62,464 nucleotides of DNA from Lyngbya confervoides BDU141951. Lineage in GTDB: Bacteria > Cyanobacteriota > Cyanobacteriia > Thermosynechococcales > Thermosynechococcaceae. The notes under the pieces were generated by a model, which saw nothing but the letters and a program-made list of their open reading frames with translations, was not told the DNA's origin and ran no database searches. Both the position numbers and the translations under genes were made by a program. Positions within the stretch are counted from its first letter, which is position 1, and each line of letters begins with the position of its first letter. The DNA lies in contig NZ_JTHE03000106.1 of assembly GCF_000817775.3 (NCBI RefSeq), positions 1 through 62,464 on the forward strand. The letters run 5' to 3'. Shown one piece after another: positions 46,031 through 54,911 of this stretch.

Positions 46031-47229
46031 AATACCAAGTTTTCCTCCTGGGCAGAATATTGGACAGTAACGGATTGACGATCGCACACAAATCCCACAA
46101 TTTCTGCCAGGAACTGTGCAGACTTCTCTGGGCTATAAGTAGCCATCACCTGTTTTGAATGTTCTCCCATCATCTGAGCTAGAGTTGGATTGTCAATGAA
46201 TTTGCTCATTACATTAGCCAAGTATTCTGGATTACCCGGTTCAAAAACATAGCCATTGCTCCCATCAGTGATTACTTCAGAACTTCCGGCCCCGGCTGAA
46301 CATAACACAGGCTTACCAAATAGCATGGCCTCCAGAACCACTACGCCCCAGGTGTCTTCCAGAGTCGGCATAACAAACACATCAGCATAACGAAAATAGG
46401 CACTAATCTGGTCATAATCAACTCGACCCACCCATCGAACGCAATCATCTAGATGATTAAAGCGAGCAAACTCCTGAAGTTCTTCCCGTTGTTCACCATC
46501 CCCTACAACCAACAAGTTGTAATCGGTATAGCCCTTTTCCTTCAACCGCACTGCTGCATCTAGGAGATGTTGCAACCCTTTTCGGGGCATAATACGGCCC
46601 ACAAACAGGAAAACAGGGCGATGATCATCTCGCTTCAGCAAAAGATTAACCTCGGATTCATCCTCTGATACACCTAACAAACTTTCTGCGGCGGGCACCT
46701 CGTAGGGGTAGGCAAAAACCTTTTCGTCAGACAATCTCAGGACATTCACCAGGTAATCTTTTCCAGCCTGACTGTTGGAAATACAGGCATCCGCCAGAAT
46801 ACCCATGATGCGTCGCATCAGCAGCCGTAATTGAGAGTTTCGAAAATCTACGCCAGGGGAACTTCCTTCATAGGCAATAATCACCTTCCATCCTACAAAT
46901 AACTTTAGAACCAGGGCAATCAACGTCCAGATACCAAAGGCATTCGTAAAAATAACCTGAGGCCAGAATCGAAACAGGGGAAACATGACGGCGGGAGTCA
47001 CATAGGTCAATGTGGAGCCATACCCAGTTGCACTAGATGAAAACTCGACAATTTTCCGCTGCCCCACCACCTGAACACTAATCGAGTCCTCGAACCCCTT
47101 TGCATATCCTGGCCAACGGGCAGTCAGCACCTTCGTTTCAGGAAATTTTTGTGTCAGTTTACTAATAGCTGGTTGCCAGTAAAACCAGGTAGATTGCAAC
47201 AGCCACGCAATTCTTAGTTTGTTAGTCAT
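46027..47229 (-). CDS. Glycosyltransferase family 4 protein
   Basis: 400 residues. Early segment I-A-W-L-L-Q-S-T-W-F-Y-W-Q-P, then F-L-F-V-G-R-I-M-P-R-K-G-L-Q-H near 208, G-D-G-E-Q-R-E-E-L and M-P-T-L-E-D-T-W-G-V-V-V-L-E-A-M-L-F-G-K-P-V, the full GT4 donor site with both Glu residues. Overlaps the following glycosyltransferase gene by four bases. The donor sugar is unknown. No signal peptide; membrane contact is probably through the N-terminal half. Confidence 0.86.
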   Translation of the reverse strand: MTNKLRIAWLLQSTWFYWQPAISKLTQKFPETKVLTARWPGYAKGFEDSISVQVVGQRKIVEFSSSATGYGSTLTYVTPAVMFPLFRFWPQVIFTNAFGIWTLIALVLKLFVGWKVIIAYEGSSPGVDFRNSQLRLLMRRIMGILADACISNSQAGKDYLVNVLRLSDEKVFAYPYEVPAAESLLGVSEDESEVNLLLKRDDHRPVFLFVGRIMPRKGLQHLLDAAVRLKEKGYTDYNLLVVGDGEQREELQEFARFNHLDDCVRWVGRVDYDQISAYFRYADVFVMPTLEDTWGVVVLEAMLFGKPVLCSAGAGSSEVITDGSNGYVFEPGNPEYLANVMSKFIDNPTLAQMMGEHSKQVMATYSPEKSAQFLAEIVGFVCDRQSVTVQYSAQEENLVL

Positions 47230-47319
47230 ATTATTCTTATTGGAAAATGATTCTTTGCTTCGCTCAATAGATATATCAGACTACTATATGAATAAACCTA
47301 AAAATAATCAAACTGAAAC

Positions 47320-48585
47320 CTAAGCCGAATTGCCTAGACATTGGAAGATCAACTTTGAGAAATCCCTGTGGGAATTTTGGCTTGCAAACGATTTTGCCAT
47401 ACCGAGACAAATTGCACTCGATGGATTGTCAATCAATGTTTGCATCCCTTGAGCAAGTTGCTTTGGTTCTGAGGAATCCAAGGTCGTTCCTAATTGATAT
47501 TGTCGGACAATTGCCCCCATTAACCCATAGTCAGAACTGATCACTGGTTTCCCCGTGGTTGCGGCCCAGATTAAAATTCCGCTCATGCCAACATGGCGTT
47601 GATAGATGGCTAGCACTATGTCTGATAGATAAAAGTATAGAGGTACTTCTGCGTCGGGGACAAAATCATAATGACGGATAATTTGAATAGGATATCGTTC
47701 ACATAGACTGTCTACTTGATGATTAATCCGTACCCGATTACCATCATCTGCTCCACCGACTAGAAGCAGACAGATCTTCCGGTTCACGTCTTTAGGCAAC
47801 AACGGAATTGAATCCAATATCTGATAAATTCCTTTCCGCCCCGTCAGGGCACCAAACATCAGGAAAATTGTCCGGCCAGCTTCTATCCCAAGGTGCTGCG
47901 TGAGTTGACTGAGTCGATCCTCCAGATCGGCAGGAGCCGGATCGAGTCGCACAGGATCAGAGAGGTGAAGCACTGATGCCCACGCCGGAACATTATCAAT
48001 ATATTTGAGGACAAAGGGATCTAGGCTGAACAGATTGCGAAACTTGCGGTTGTGCAGAACTCGATGAAGCAGCATACGCTCCCACATGTGTTGAATTTGT
48101 TCCCGTCGGGAAGACTGCTTCCCGGAGAGTTGAGGATAGTGAAACGTGGGTCGGAAATAAATACCAGATATGTCACAGGGAAGAGTAACGTCAAGGGCGA
48201 TCGGGAGTTCGTAGGTGTCCAGATACATTACCAGAGCGTGATCAACCTTGAGGGTTCTGGCATATTTGCGAAAGAGTTTCCATTCCTGAAAATTCCTCCA
48301 GTTGCGATTGAATCCGTTACTTCGATTCGCCAAGACTGCTTCTTCAGAGTATGTAATCGCAACAAATTCAACATTCTGAACTGTAGGACGATTGGCATAT
48401 TCTACAACATCATAATGCTTCATCAAAAATTGTGGAGAAACTACGATTGAGAGTTTCCCTGGTATCGCATAGTCTTCCCAACATTCAATCAAATATTGAA
48501 TGTAGCTGGGATGATGTCCATAAATAGAAAGATCAAACAGCATCAAATGATGATTAGAAAGGTGCTGTTTCTGAATACAATTCAT
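47320..48585 (-). CDS. Glycosyltransferase (GT4-like), exopolysaccharide locus
   Basis: About 421 residues from the ATG at 48583-48585; the frame begins at 48609 and a later Met in M-L-F-D-L-S-I-Y-G-H-H-P-S-Y is also possible. C-terminal half with I-F-L-M-F-G-A-L-T-G-R-K-G-I near 260, L-L-L-V-G-G-A and a donor region around L-S-D-I-V-L-A-I-Y-Q-R-H-V-G-M-S-G-I-L-I-W-A-A-T-T-G-K-P-V. The first Glu of the usual E-x7-E pair is not obvious, so the enzyme is a divergent GT-B member. Same strand as its neighbours; 90 bp before the next gene. Confidence 0.75.
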   Translation of the reverse strand: MNCIQKQHLSNHHLMLFDLSIYGHHPSYIQYLIECWEDYAIPGKLSIVVSPQFLMKHYDVVEYANRPTVQNVEFVAITYSEEAVLANRSNGFNRNWRNFQEWKLFRKYARTLKVDHALVMYLDTYELPIALDVTLPCDISGIYFRPTFHYPQLSGKQSSRREQIQHMWERMLLHRVLHNRKFRNLFSLDPFVLKYIDNVPAWASVLHLSDPVRLDPAPADLEDRLSQLTQHLGIEAGRTIFLMFGALTGRKGIYQILDSIPLLPKDVNRKICLLLVGGADDGNRVRINHQVDSLCERYPIQIIRHYDFVPDAEVPLYFYLSDIVLAIYQRHVGMSGILIWAATTGKPVISSDYGLMGAIVRQYQLGTTLDSSEPKQLAQGMQTLIDNPSSAICLGMAKSFASQNSHRDFSKLIFQCLGNSA

Positions 48586-48831
48586 AGAGCGATTTAAGAA
48601 TAAAAACAATACAGAAATTTAATGAAACACCATGGATTAATTCTATGGCTCTTAGCTATTTCACTATACTCTTCAGTAAATAACATTTTGGAGCATGGAT
48701 AAGGTGATACAAGGAACATACGTAGAGTTTTATTGAAAGTCTTATACGGTATTCATCCATAGAAAACCCAAAGATGGATAACTCCGTTGCTTTGACGGGA
48801 GAGTAATTAGCTTTGCCCTCAATACTATTTG

Positions 48832-50091
48832 CTACGAAAGTATATCTTCGTATAACGCAATGTGACGTTTAGCCTGGAGATCCTGGCTAAACTCCTGAAT
48901 GGCCTTTTCGCGAGCATGATGGCTGAGTTTATGGTGGCGATTCTCGCTCGGAGACACTCCGCGATCGCCATCCTCTAGCACCCAGACAATGCCCTGGGCT
49001 AAGTCCTGATATTCAAAGGGCTGTGCCAAATAGCCATCCTGTTGATGACTGACGATATCTTTGACCCCTGTGGCGTTAAACGCCACCACGGGCGTCCCGC
49101 AGGCAAGAGCTTCCGAAGCCGTCTGTCCAAAGGATTCCTGCATAGATGGCACGATCATCACATCTACAGCTGAGTAGGCGATCGCCAGGGTAATGTCATC
49201 ATGAAACCGTCCCAGGTAATGTACGGGGAACCCCAGATCTAAGGGAGTACTGGGCTGATTAGCGCCAAAAATCACAAGTTCAAGTTTCCCGTGCCAGTCC
49301 GTAGACGCTAAATCTTTCAGGGCAGGAACCAGAAACTGAAACCCTTTACGGGGATCATTCATGGTACCGGAGGAGGCTCCAAACAGCACCAGTTGCTTAT
49401 CCTGGGGCAGTTTTAGAATATCCCTGGCAGAGGTCTTCGGGACAGGCTGATATTGGCTCAGGTCCAATCCATGGGGAATCACTTCCACCCGCCGATTCCG
49501 GAACAGAGAACTGCTACGAACACAGTCTGCAAACCAGTGGCTGGGGGTAATCAGCGTTAAATTCAAATCCTTCCATGCCTTTGCCTTTCGCTGCCAGATA
49601 CGTCGAGATAAATCCTGCTCCCGCTGACTGTTTAACTGGGGGCAATATCCACAGTTTTCCTTGTACTGAAAACAGTCTTTGTTGTAATGACATCCTCCGG
49701 TAAACACCCACATATCATGCAGCGTCCAGACCATCGGCTTGTGCAAACGAGGCAGAGTTTCAATCTGCACAAAGCCGTTACAAATCCAGTGGAGGTGGAC
49801 AATGTCCGGGTTCAGGACGTTGAGTCGAGGGGCGATGGCATCCGGGAACCATTGCGGGGAAAACAGAGCGCGATCGCGGTTCGCATAACGTTTAAGGGGG
49901 AATCCGTTCATCACTGGCCCCAAGCGGGTTTGCCAGGAGGCATCCGAGATTACCTGATCATCAATGCTATCTTTAGCTCGCACCAGCATTTGGGAGGTAG
50001 CCCCCAGCCGATTTAATCCTTGATGAAGACGGTACGCGGCCCGCGCCGCACCGCCATCCAGGTCAGACGTACTGAGGTGAACAATGTTCAT
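48832..50091 (-). CDS. Glycosyltransferase family 4 protein
   Basis: 419 residues. N-terminus M-N-I-V-H-L-S-T-S-D-L-D-G-G-A-A-R-A-A-Y-R is a recognisable opening in exopolysaccharide GT4 enzymes. A Cys cluster (C-H-Y-N-K-D-C near 135, then C-G-Y-C-P-Q-L) may bind a metal. Donor region L-V-L-F-G-A-S-S-G-T-M-N-D-P-R-K-G-F near 235 and P-S-M-Q-E-S-F-G-Q-T-A-S-E-A-L-A-C-G-T-P-V-V-A. It is cytosolic. HIP1 sites are again present in this gene, unlike the AT-rich island to the left. Confidence 0.86.
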   Translation of the reverse strand: MNIVHLSTSDLDGGAARAAYRLHQGLNRLGATSQMLVRAKDSIDDQVISDASWQTRLGPVMNGFPLKRYANRDRALFSPQWFPDAIAPRLNVLNPDIVHLHWICNGFVQIETLPRLHKPMVWTLHDMWVFTGGCHYNKDCFQYKENCGYCPQLNSQREQDLSRRIWQRKAKAWKDLNLTLITPSHWFADCVRSSSLFRNRRVEVIPHGLDLSQYQPVPKTSARDILKLPQDKQLVLFGASSGTMNDPRKGFQFLVPALKDLASTDWHGKLELVIFGANQPSTPLDLGFPVHYLGRFHDDITLAIAYSAVDVMIVPSMQESFGQTASEALACGTPVVAFNATGVKDIVSHQQDGYLAQPFEYQDLAQGIVWVLEDGDRGVSPSENRHHKLSHHAREKAIQEFSQDLQAKRHIALYEDILS

Positions 50092-50192
50092 AGGGCAACA
50101 TGCCTAAAATATGTCATGAATATTCAGTGGTCAGATGCTTAGGTCAGCGATTAATAGTATTGTTTCCAAAAAGATTATTTCTCTACCTAAAT

Positions 50193-51281
50193 CTAGGTTC
50201 CCAACAGAAATGGTGCCGCCAGTTTTTTCTGTTTAACTAAATTAGTAAACCACCAACAAACCAACAGAATTAGCCCAGAACAAATCAACAATGTGAAACT
50301 AGATGCACTAGATAAAAATGCAGGATAGACTCGATTAATTACAATATAAAAGCTCTCTACAAAAAACAAATGTGAGAGGTAAATTCCAAAGGAACAAACA
50401 CCCAAATCTTGAATCCAGACATTCCCCTGAAGAATTTGAGAAATCATTAGTGCCAACATCAATCCCGTATATCCTCGCCCCAATTCATACATAGATCCAG
50501 GTAAAATGTAAATGCCCCCTAGGTTAACGGTAATAAAGATGAAAAAAGCTACTGAAACCTGCCACTTCTGAAACCCCAACCGACGACTCTGAACCTTGGG
50601 ATGGGTCCAGACCATCGCAAGCAAAATGTAAGGTAAACAGCGAATTGTCCAGGCCAGAGCAACCAACAAGAGTCTAAGCAGAATGTTATTTCTGAGTGCT
50701 GGAGATATGTTATCGAGCATTGTTAGAAAAGCGGCTCCTTGAGCATTATTAAACTCATTACCCGATGCCAGCAATGCCTGATATCCAGCTAAAGAAACAA
50801 TGAATAACCCAACTAATAAGTAAATGCTGATGTCTCGCCGGGGCAAGAGATAGATTAATTTAACTAAAACTGTTCCCATCATAAGCAATGGCAAGAAGTA
50901 GAGATGAAAAGCAGCCCCGCCGCAAAAAATTATTCCAACTGGATCTTGAACAATAGTTGCAATTTTGTCAGCTTCACCATCCAATAAATATTTCAGCCCT
51001 TTATACCCCAGATAAACACCACTCCAGATGCCATAAGGAATCAATAATCGCATGGCTCTGACCCTAAGCTGAAATGGTTTTTGCGCAGTATAAAATTTCA
51101 GAAACGATAAATAGAAAGATGCTGCCAGGAAAAAGGGAACTGCAAATTTAGAAAACTCTAAAATACTATTCCATCCGTAGGGAGACAGGGTTAAGGGTTC
51201 ATCCGAATGCAACACAATGACTGCATAGATTGCCAGCCCTCGCAATAAATCAATACCCGTCAACCGATTTTTTTCGGACAT
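50193..51281 (-). CDS. Membrane acyltransferase 3 family protein
   Basis: 362 residues with about ten transmembrane helices. Starts R-L-T-G-I-D-L-L-R-G-L-A-I-Y-A-V-I-V-L-H-S, the conserved Arg and His of PF01757 acyltransferases. G-A-A-F-H-L-Y-F-L-P-L-L and S-F-G-I-Y-L-S-H-L-F-F are the usual later motifs. Such proteins O-acetylate or O-acylate sugars of exopolysaccharides, lipopolysaccharides or peptidoglycan at the membrane, taking the acyl group from the cytosolic side. The ribosome binding site GAGGA is well spaced. It lies 30 bp downstream of a sulfotransferase gene, so acylation and sulfation may act on the same glycan. Confidence 0.86.
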   Translation of the reverse strand: MSEKNRLTGIDLLRGLAIYAVIVLHSDEPLTLSPYGWNSILEFSKFAVPFFLAASFYLSFLKFYTAQKPFQLRVRAMRLLIPYGIWSGVYLGYKGLKYLLDGEADKIATIVQDPVGIIFCGGAAFHLYFLPLLMMGTVLVKLIYLLPRRDISIYLLVGLFIVSLAGYQALLASGNEFNNAQGAAFLTMLDNISPALRNNILLRLLLVALAWTIRCLPYILLAMVWTHPKVQSRRLGFQKWQVSVAFFIFITVNLGGIYILPGSMYELGRGYTGLMLALMISQILQGNVWIQDLGVCSFGIYLSHLFFVESFYIVINRVYPAFLSSASSFTLLICSGLILLVCWWFTNLVKQKKLAAPFLLGT

Positions 51282-51311
51282 ACTTGATCCTCAAAATTTA
51301 TGTTTTATAAT

Positions 51312-52253
51312 TCAGTCGTTCTCAAAAATCAATTCATGACTCCAAAATGTTAAATCTCTGCCAATCAGACCACTAAGTCTTTTGACTTCACCTGCAAACT
51401 CTTTCTGGAGTTGTTGCTTGAGTTCAGGATTCATGGATTTCCTTGACTCAGTCTTAATATTGAAGCCTTGTAAATATTGACGAATGGATTGACGCAGCGA
51501 GACTGGAATCAGATGCTTGACAACTTGAGCCGATTTCGGGGGACGCTTAAGGAGCGTTTGCAGTGAACGGTTTCGAATAGTCTTATTTGAGTTCACAACT
51601 TCAAACTCCGGCATGAAGGTGGCATCACAGTCCAAAAACTTGAGGGTTTCACGATATACTGTCGCAGTATCCTTCTTGAAATCATCAAAAATAATAATTT
51701 GCACCTGTTCAGAACCGAAGATATCAAGATAGCGCTTTACCTGATCATAAAATTGAGCAATTTCTCGATAAAAGAAACACTCAATCGGATGATCATGTCG
51801 GGACGGCAACTTCTGTCCGCGCTGACGATCCGCTTCTACCGCTAAGGCTACCTCCAAATCGAATACATCTTCGTCACCCCAGAACAATAATTGGGAATAC
51901 CAGGAATAAATCATATCCACTGGATTTCTGAGCATGATAATAATCCGGGCCGTAGGGCAAAACTCTTTAATCTCTTGGGCCGCAGTCTTTGAATACAGAT
52001 AAAATACAGAAGATTCACCCAACCGTTTCTCTTGAGTTGCACTCGCATAATAGGCAAGATACTCCTCCAGAGACGGGCGAGAAAAAGCCAGGTCCCGTCC
52101 AAAAAAATGTAGTTCTTTCTTACCACCATACGTAGCCTCAATGGTACTGGAGGTATCTGGAATATAAATCTCGGGATGCTTTTCTAGATAGCTATACAGC
52201 GCAGTTGTTCCACATTTTGGTGCCCCGGCAATAAAAAAATCAGGTTTCTTCAC
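51312..52253 (-). CDS. Sulfotransferase domain protein
   Basis: 313 residues from a GTG start at 52251-52253 with GGA upstream. P-loop A-G-A-P-K-C-G-T-T-A-L-Y near 9; the second PAPS element R-I-I-I-M-L-R-N-P-V-D-M-I-Y-S near 104; a central segment R-H-D-H-P-I-E-C-F-F-Y-R-E-I-A-Q-F-Y. It resembles heparan or tyrosyl sulfotransferases (PF00685). A paralogue of the next gene (52284), from which it is separated by 30 bp; tandem sulfotransferases suggest two distinct positions of sulfation. No PAPS synthesis genes are in the window. Confidence 0.87.
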   Translation of the reverse strand: MKKPDFFIAGAPKCGTTALYSYLEKHPEIYIPDTSSTIEATYGGKKELHFFGRDLAFSRPSLEEYLAYYASATQEKRLGESSVFYLYSKTAAQEIKEFCPTARIIIMLRNPVDMIYSWYSQLLFWGDEDVFDLEVALAVEADRQRGQKLPSRHDHPIECFFYREIAQFYDQVKRYLDIFGSEQVQIIIFDDFKKDTATVYRETLKFLDCDATFMPEFEVVNSNKTIRNRSLQTLLKRPPKSAQVVKHLIPVSLRQSIRQYLQGFNIKTESRKSMNPELKQQLQKEFAGEVKRLSGLIGRDLTFWSHELIFEND

Positions 52254-52283
52254 CCTATTTTCCTTTCGTATGTAACAACAATC

Positions 52284-53210
52284 TTATTTCAACCAGGCGG
52301 ACAAATCACGCTGAAGCAAATTTTGTAATTTTAGCGTGTCCTCACGATAAACAGCCAGCAAGTCCTGACGAATTTCGGGGTTCAATTGAGGTTTATTAAG
52401 CATATGCTTCTCAAGTTTCTGACCAATTCCTCTAGGCAAGAGAGGTTTCAAAACGGATTGCAAAGGTTTTTGCTTAACCATGCGATAAATGAATTGATTC
52501 TTTGGTATACCAGATACTCCGGCTCGCACTGATGTATCTGGTGCGAATGTATCATCAATCTCTAAATATCTAAATATGTCTTGCAAGGTGCCCGTGGCAT
52601 CTCGTTGCAGATCTTCATTCAGACAGACGTGAATTTGCTTTGGAGAAAACAGGCTGTAATAGTGGGTAAGCTGCTCATAATAAAAGCCTAGTTTCTTATA
52701 AAAGAAAATGGGTGTCCAGTTTTCTCGCATGAATTTTTCTTCTGAATAAATTGCCTCCGCAAAGTTTGTTAAATGGGGTATCCCCTGCTGTATGCCATTG
52801 AGATATTGTCCTGTGAATGCAGAGTAAGCCCGCTCTACCGGATGCCGAAGGATGGCGATGAGTTTCACATCTGGAAGACGGGATTTAATGCGTTGTGCAG
52901 CCTCAGGCGTGTGTAAATAGCTTGGGGAGGCTTCCCCGATGGCCTTTTCACTGGAGACTCCCTGAAACAATTGACAGTAGTCCTCAAATCGGGTAATAGC
53001 AGTCTGATTAATTGGATCAGAGCAGTTGCCTGCTCGAACAAACCTCAGAGTTTCCCCTTCAAAACTAAAAAAATGTGGTTCTTTCAAAGAACTCATGTAA
53101 ACGTCGGGGTGCTGCTTCAGATAGTAATAGAGGGAAGTTGTCCCCGCCTTTGCAGCACCAATGATTAAGAAGTTAGGCAATATTTTTTGCTGAGTATCAT
53201 GGGCGATCAT
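52284..53210 (-). CDS. Sulfotransferase domain protein
   Basis: 308 residues from the ATG at 53208-53210, with AGG upstream; the open frame extends to 53237. P-loop I-G-A-A-K-A-G-T-T-S-L-Y near 19, K-E-P-H-F-F near 50, and the second PAPS element A-I-L-R-H-P-V-E-R-A-Y-S near 125, all conserved in PF00685/PF13469. It is similar to the neighbour at 51312-52253, likely from an old duplication. It would transfer sulfate from PAPS to a hydroxyl of a sugar or sugar lipid. About 200 bp of sequence without a gene separate it from the flippase. Confidence 0.87.
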   Translation of the reverse strand: MIAHDTQQKILPNFLIIGAAKAGTTSLYYYLKQHPDVYMSSLKEPHFFSFEGETLRFVRAGNCSDPINQTAITRFEDYCQLFQGVSSEKAIGEASPSYLHTPEAAQRIKSRLPDVKLIAILRHPVERAYSAFTGQYLNGIQQGIPHLTNFAEAIYSEEKFMRENWTPIFFYKKLGFYYEQLTHYYSLFSPKQIHVCLNEDLQRDATGTLQDIFRYLEIDDTFAPDTSVRAGVSGIPKNQFIYRMVKQKPLQSVLKPLLPRGIGQKLEKHMLNKPQLNPEIRQDLLAVYREDTLKLQNLLQRDLSAWLK

Positions 53211-53406
53211 AAATATAGAAACCTGGTTATATAGCACTTTTTACTCGGACTGCAGGGGGCGCTGCTCTCTGCGTAGGGGTTGTACACCTTTAAGCCAATA
53301 AAATCCACTCTAGTGAACAGAATTATAGTTAGAAGATAGAAAATACTTAGGAGATTTCAGGGCAATTCCGCAAACGTTCAGTGGGCAAGGGTTATGCTTT
53401 ATTTCC

Positions 53407-54855
53407 TCATGCTAAAGGCCCAGCTATGCGGGCAAGCTTTAACAACCGCTGGGTCAGGTCAGGGGCTCCAATCGCAGTTGTCAGCCCATAAGCTAACGCT
53501 CCAATTAGAATATACAGTCCCAGGAGAAATTGAGCATTCAGTGTCAAGTTCAAAAATTGCTTTGCTGTTAATAAACTGACAACCATGACACCTGAACCCA
53601 GTAGCGGAGGGATAAATTGTTTGCAATAGGTGAGAAAATCAAGTGGTATTAATTGATTAACCACTACCAATCGAATAGGAGCAAACAGGTAGGTTGAAAT
53701 AACAAGGGCGATTGCCACCGCCACAATGCCCCACTGCACGGCGATCGCAAAGGCTATAATCCGCACCAGCGTGTCAGATAACGATAGCATCAAACTCCAT
53801 GACGGTTTTCCCATCGCCATAATTACAGCCCCCGTAAAGTTGACCAAGGCACGGGCAACCCCGACAAAGGCCAGACATTGCATTACGGGAATGCTAGGTT
53901 GCCATTGGTCACCGAACAAACCCAGCACCAGTTCTGGCGCCAACACGGCCATTCCAAGGAATGCAGGTAGGGTCACAAAGCCAACTAACTCAGTTGCTGT
54001 ATAAAATGCCCGACGCATTTTTTCCAGATCATTTTGAAGCCGGGAGAAAGACGGCAACACCACTTGTCGGATCGTATCTGTCAGTAATTGAGTAAGCGTT
54101 ACGAGCATTTTATAGGCGACGGTGTAGTAACCTAATGCCACTGGCCCCAGAAAATATCCAATCAGCAGGTCATCTCCCCTAACATTTAGAAAAGTCAAAA
54201 TGTTAATCCCAACAACATTAATGCCGAAACGGTAAAGATCTCGAAAATGCTTAACCGAAAACTTAAGTTTTGGCCTCCATCTTGTAATTTTCCAGAGCAA
54301 GAGTGTGCCCACAATGCTAGTTACCAACTGTTGGCAGACTAGACTCCACACACCAAAGTTCATCAGCGCCAGGGTAATAGCAACAATGGTACCGGCCAGT
54401 TGTCCAGCCAGTTGCCGAGCCGCTAGGGCTTTAAAGTTCATCTCGCGGCGGAGAATTGCCTGTTGGGTTGTGTTCACAGAGTTGAAGACAACCAGCAATG
54501 ACATCCAGCGCACAATAGGGATAAGGTCCGGTTGCTTAAAAGCCAGGGCAATAGCAGGGGCACTGATCACACCCAGTATAAAAAGGAACAGACCAATACC
54601 AAAGTTTGCCCAGAATGCTGTATCCAGGTGTTCCCGATCTAAATCTTTCCGCTGGATAATAGCATCAGAGAACCCCTGACCTAAAAGCGCTTGGATCAGG
54701 TGAATAAAGATAGTTGAGAGAGATACGAGGCCAAATGTCTCGGGTCCAAGTAACCGAGCCAAAACGAGAAAAGTAACAAAAAAAAGAGCCTGACTTCCCC
54801 AGTTTTGAATTGAAGTCCAAAGAACACCTTTAACAACTTTTTGTTGGAAACTCAT
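53407..54855 (-). CDS. Lipid-linked oligosaccharide flippase (Wzx/MOP superfamily)
   Basis: 482 residues from the ATG at 54853-54855 (M-S-F-Q-Q-K-V-V-K-G-V-L-W); the frame is open to 54873. Twelve to fourteen transmembrane helices, with the N-terminal L-A-R-L-L-G-P-E-T-F-G and later D-D-L-L-I-G-Y-F-L-G-P-V-A-L-G-Y-Y motifs typical of WzxC/TuaB-like proteins (PF13440). It should move the assembled polyprenyl-linked repeat unit to the outer leaflet, where the Wzy-type protein at the other end of the locus could polymerise it. It starts 56 bp after the stop of the TyrA-type gene on the same strand. Confidence 0.9.
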   Translation of the reverse strand: MSFQQKVVKGVLWTSIQNWGSQALFFVTFLVLARLLGPETFGLVSLSTIFIHLIQALLGQGFSDAIIQRKDLDREHLDTAFWANFGIGLFLFILGVISAPAIALAFKQPDLIPIVRWMSLLVVFNSVNTTQQAILRREMNFKALAARQLAGQLAGTIVAITLALMNFGVWSLVCQQLVTSIVGTLLLWKITRWRPKLKFSVKHFRDLYRFGINVVGINILTFLNVRGDDLLIGYFLGPVALGYYTVAYKMLVTLTQLLTDTIRQVVLPSFSRLQNDLEKMRRAFYTATELVGFVTLPAFLGMAVLAPELVLGLFGDQWQPSIPVMQCLAFVGVARALVNFTGAVIMAMGKPSWSLMLSLSDTLVRIIAFAIAVQWGIVAVAIALVISTYLFAPIRLVVVNQLIPLDFLTYCKQFIPPLLGSGVMVVSLLTAKQFLNLTLNAQFLLGLYILIGALAYGLTTAIGAPDLTQRLLKLARIAGPLA

Positions 54856-54911
54856 GGAGATATTAACTCTCAAATATAGGCATAAGTTAAGAGGAAGTTA
54901 GTGAAACACTA

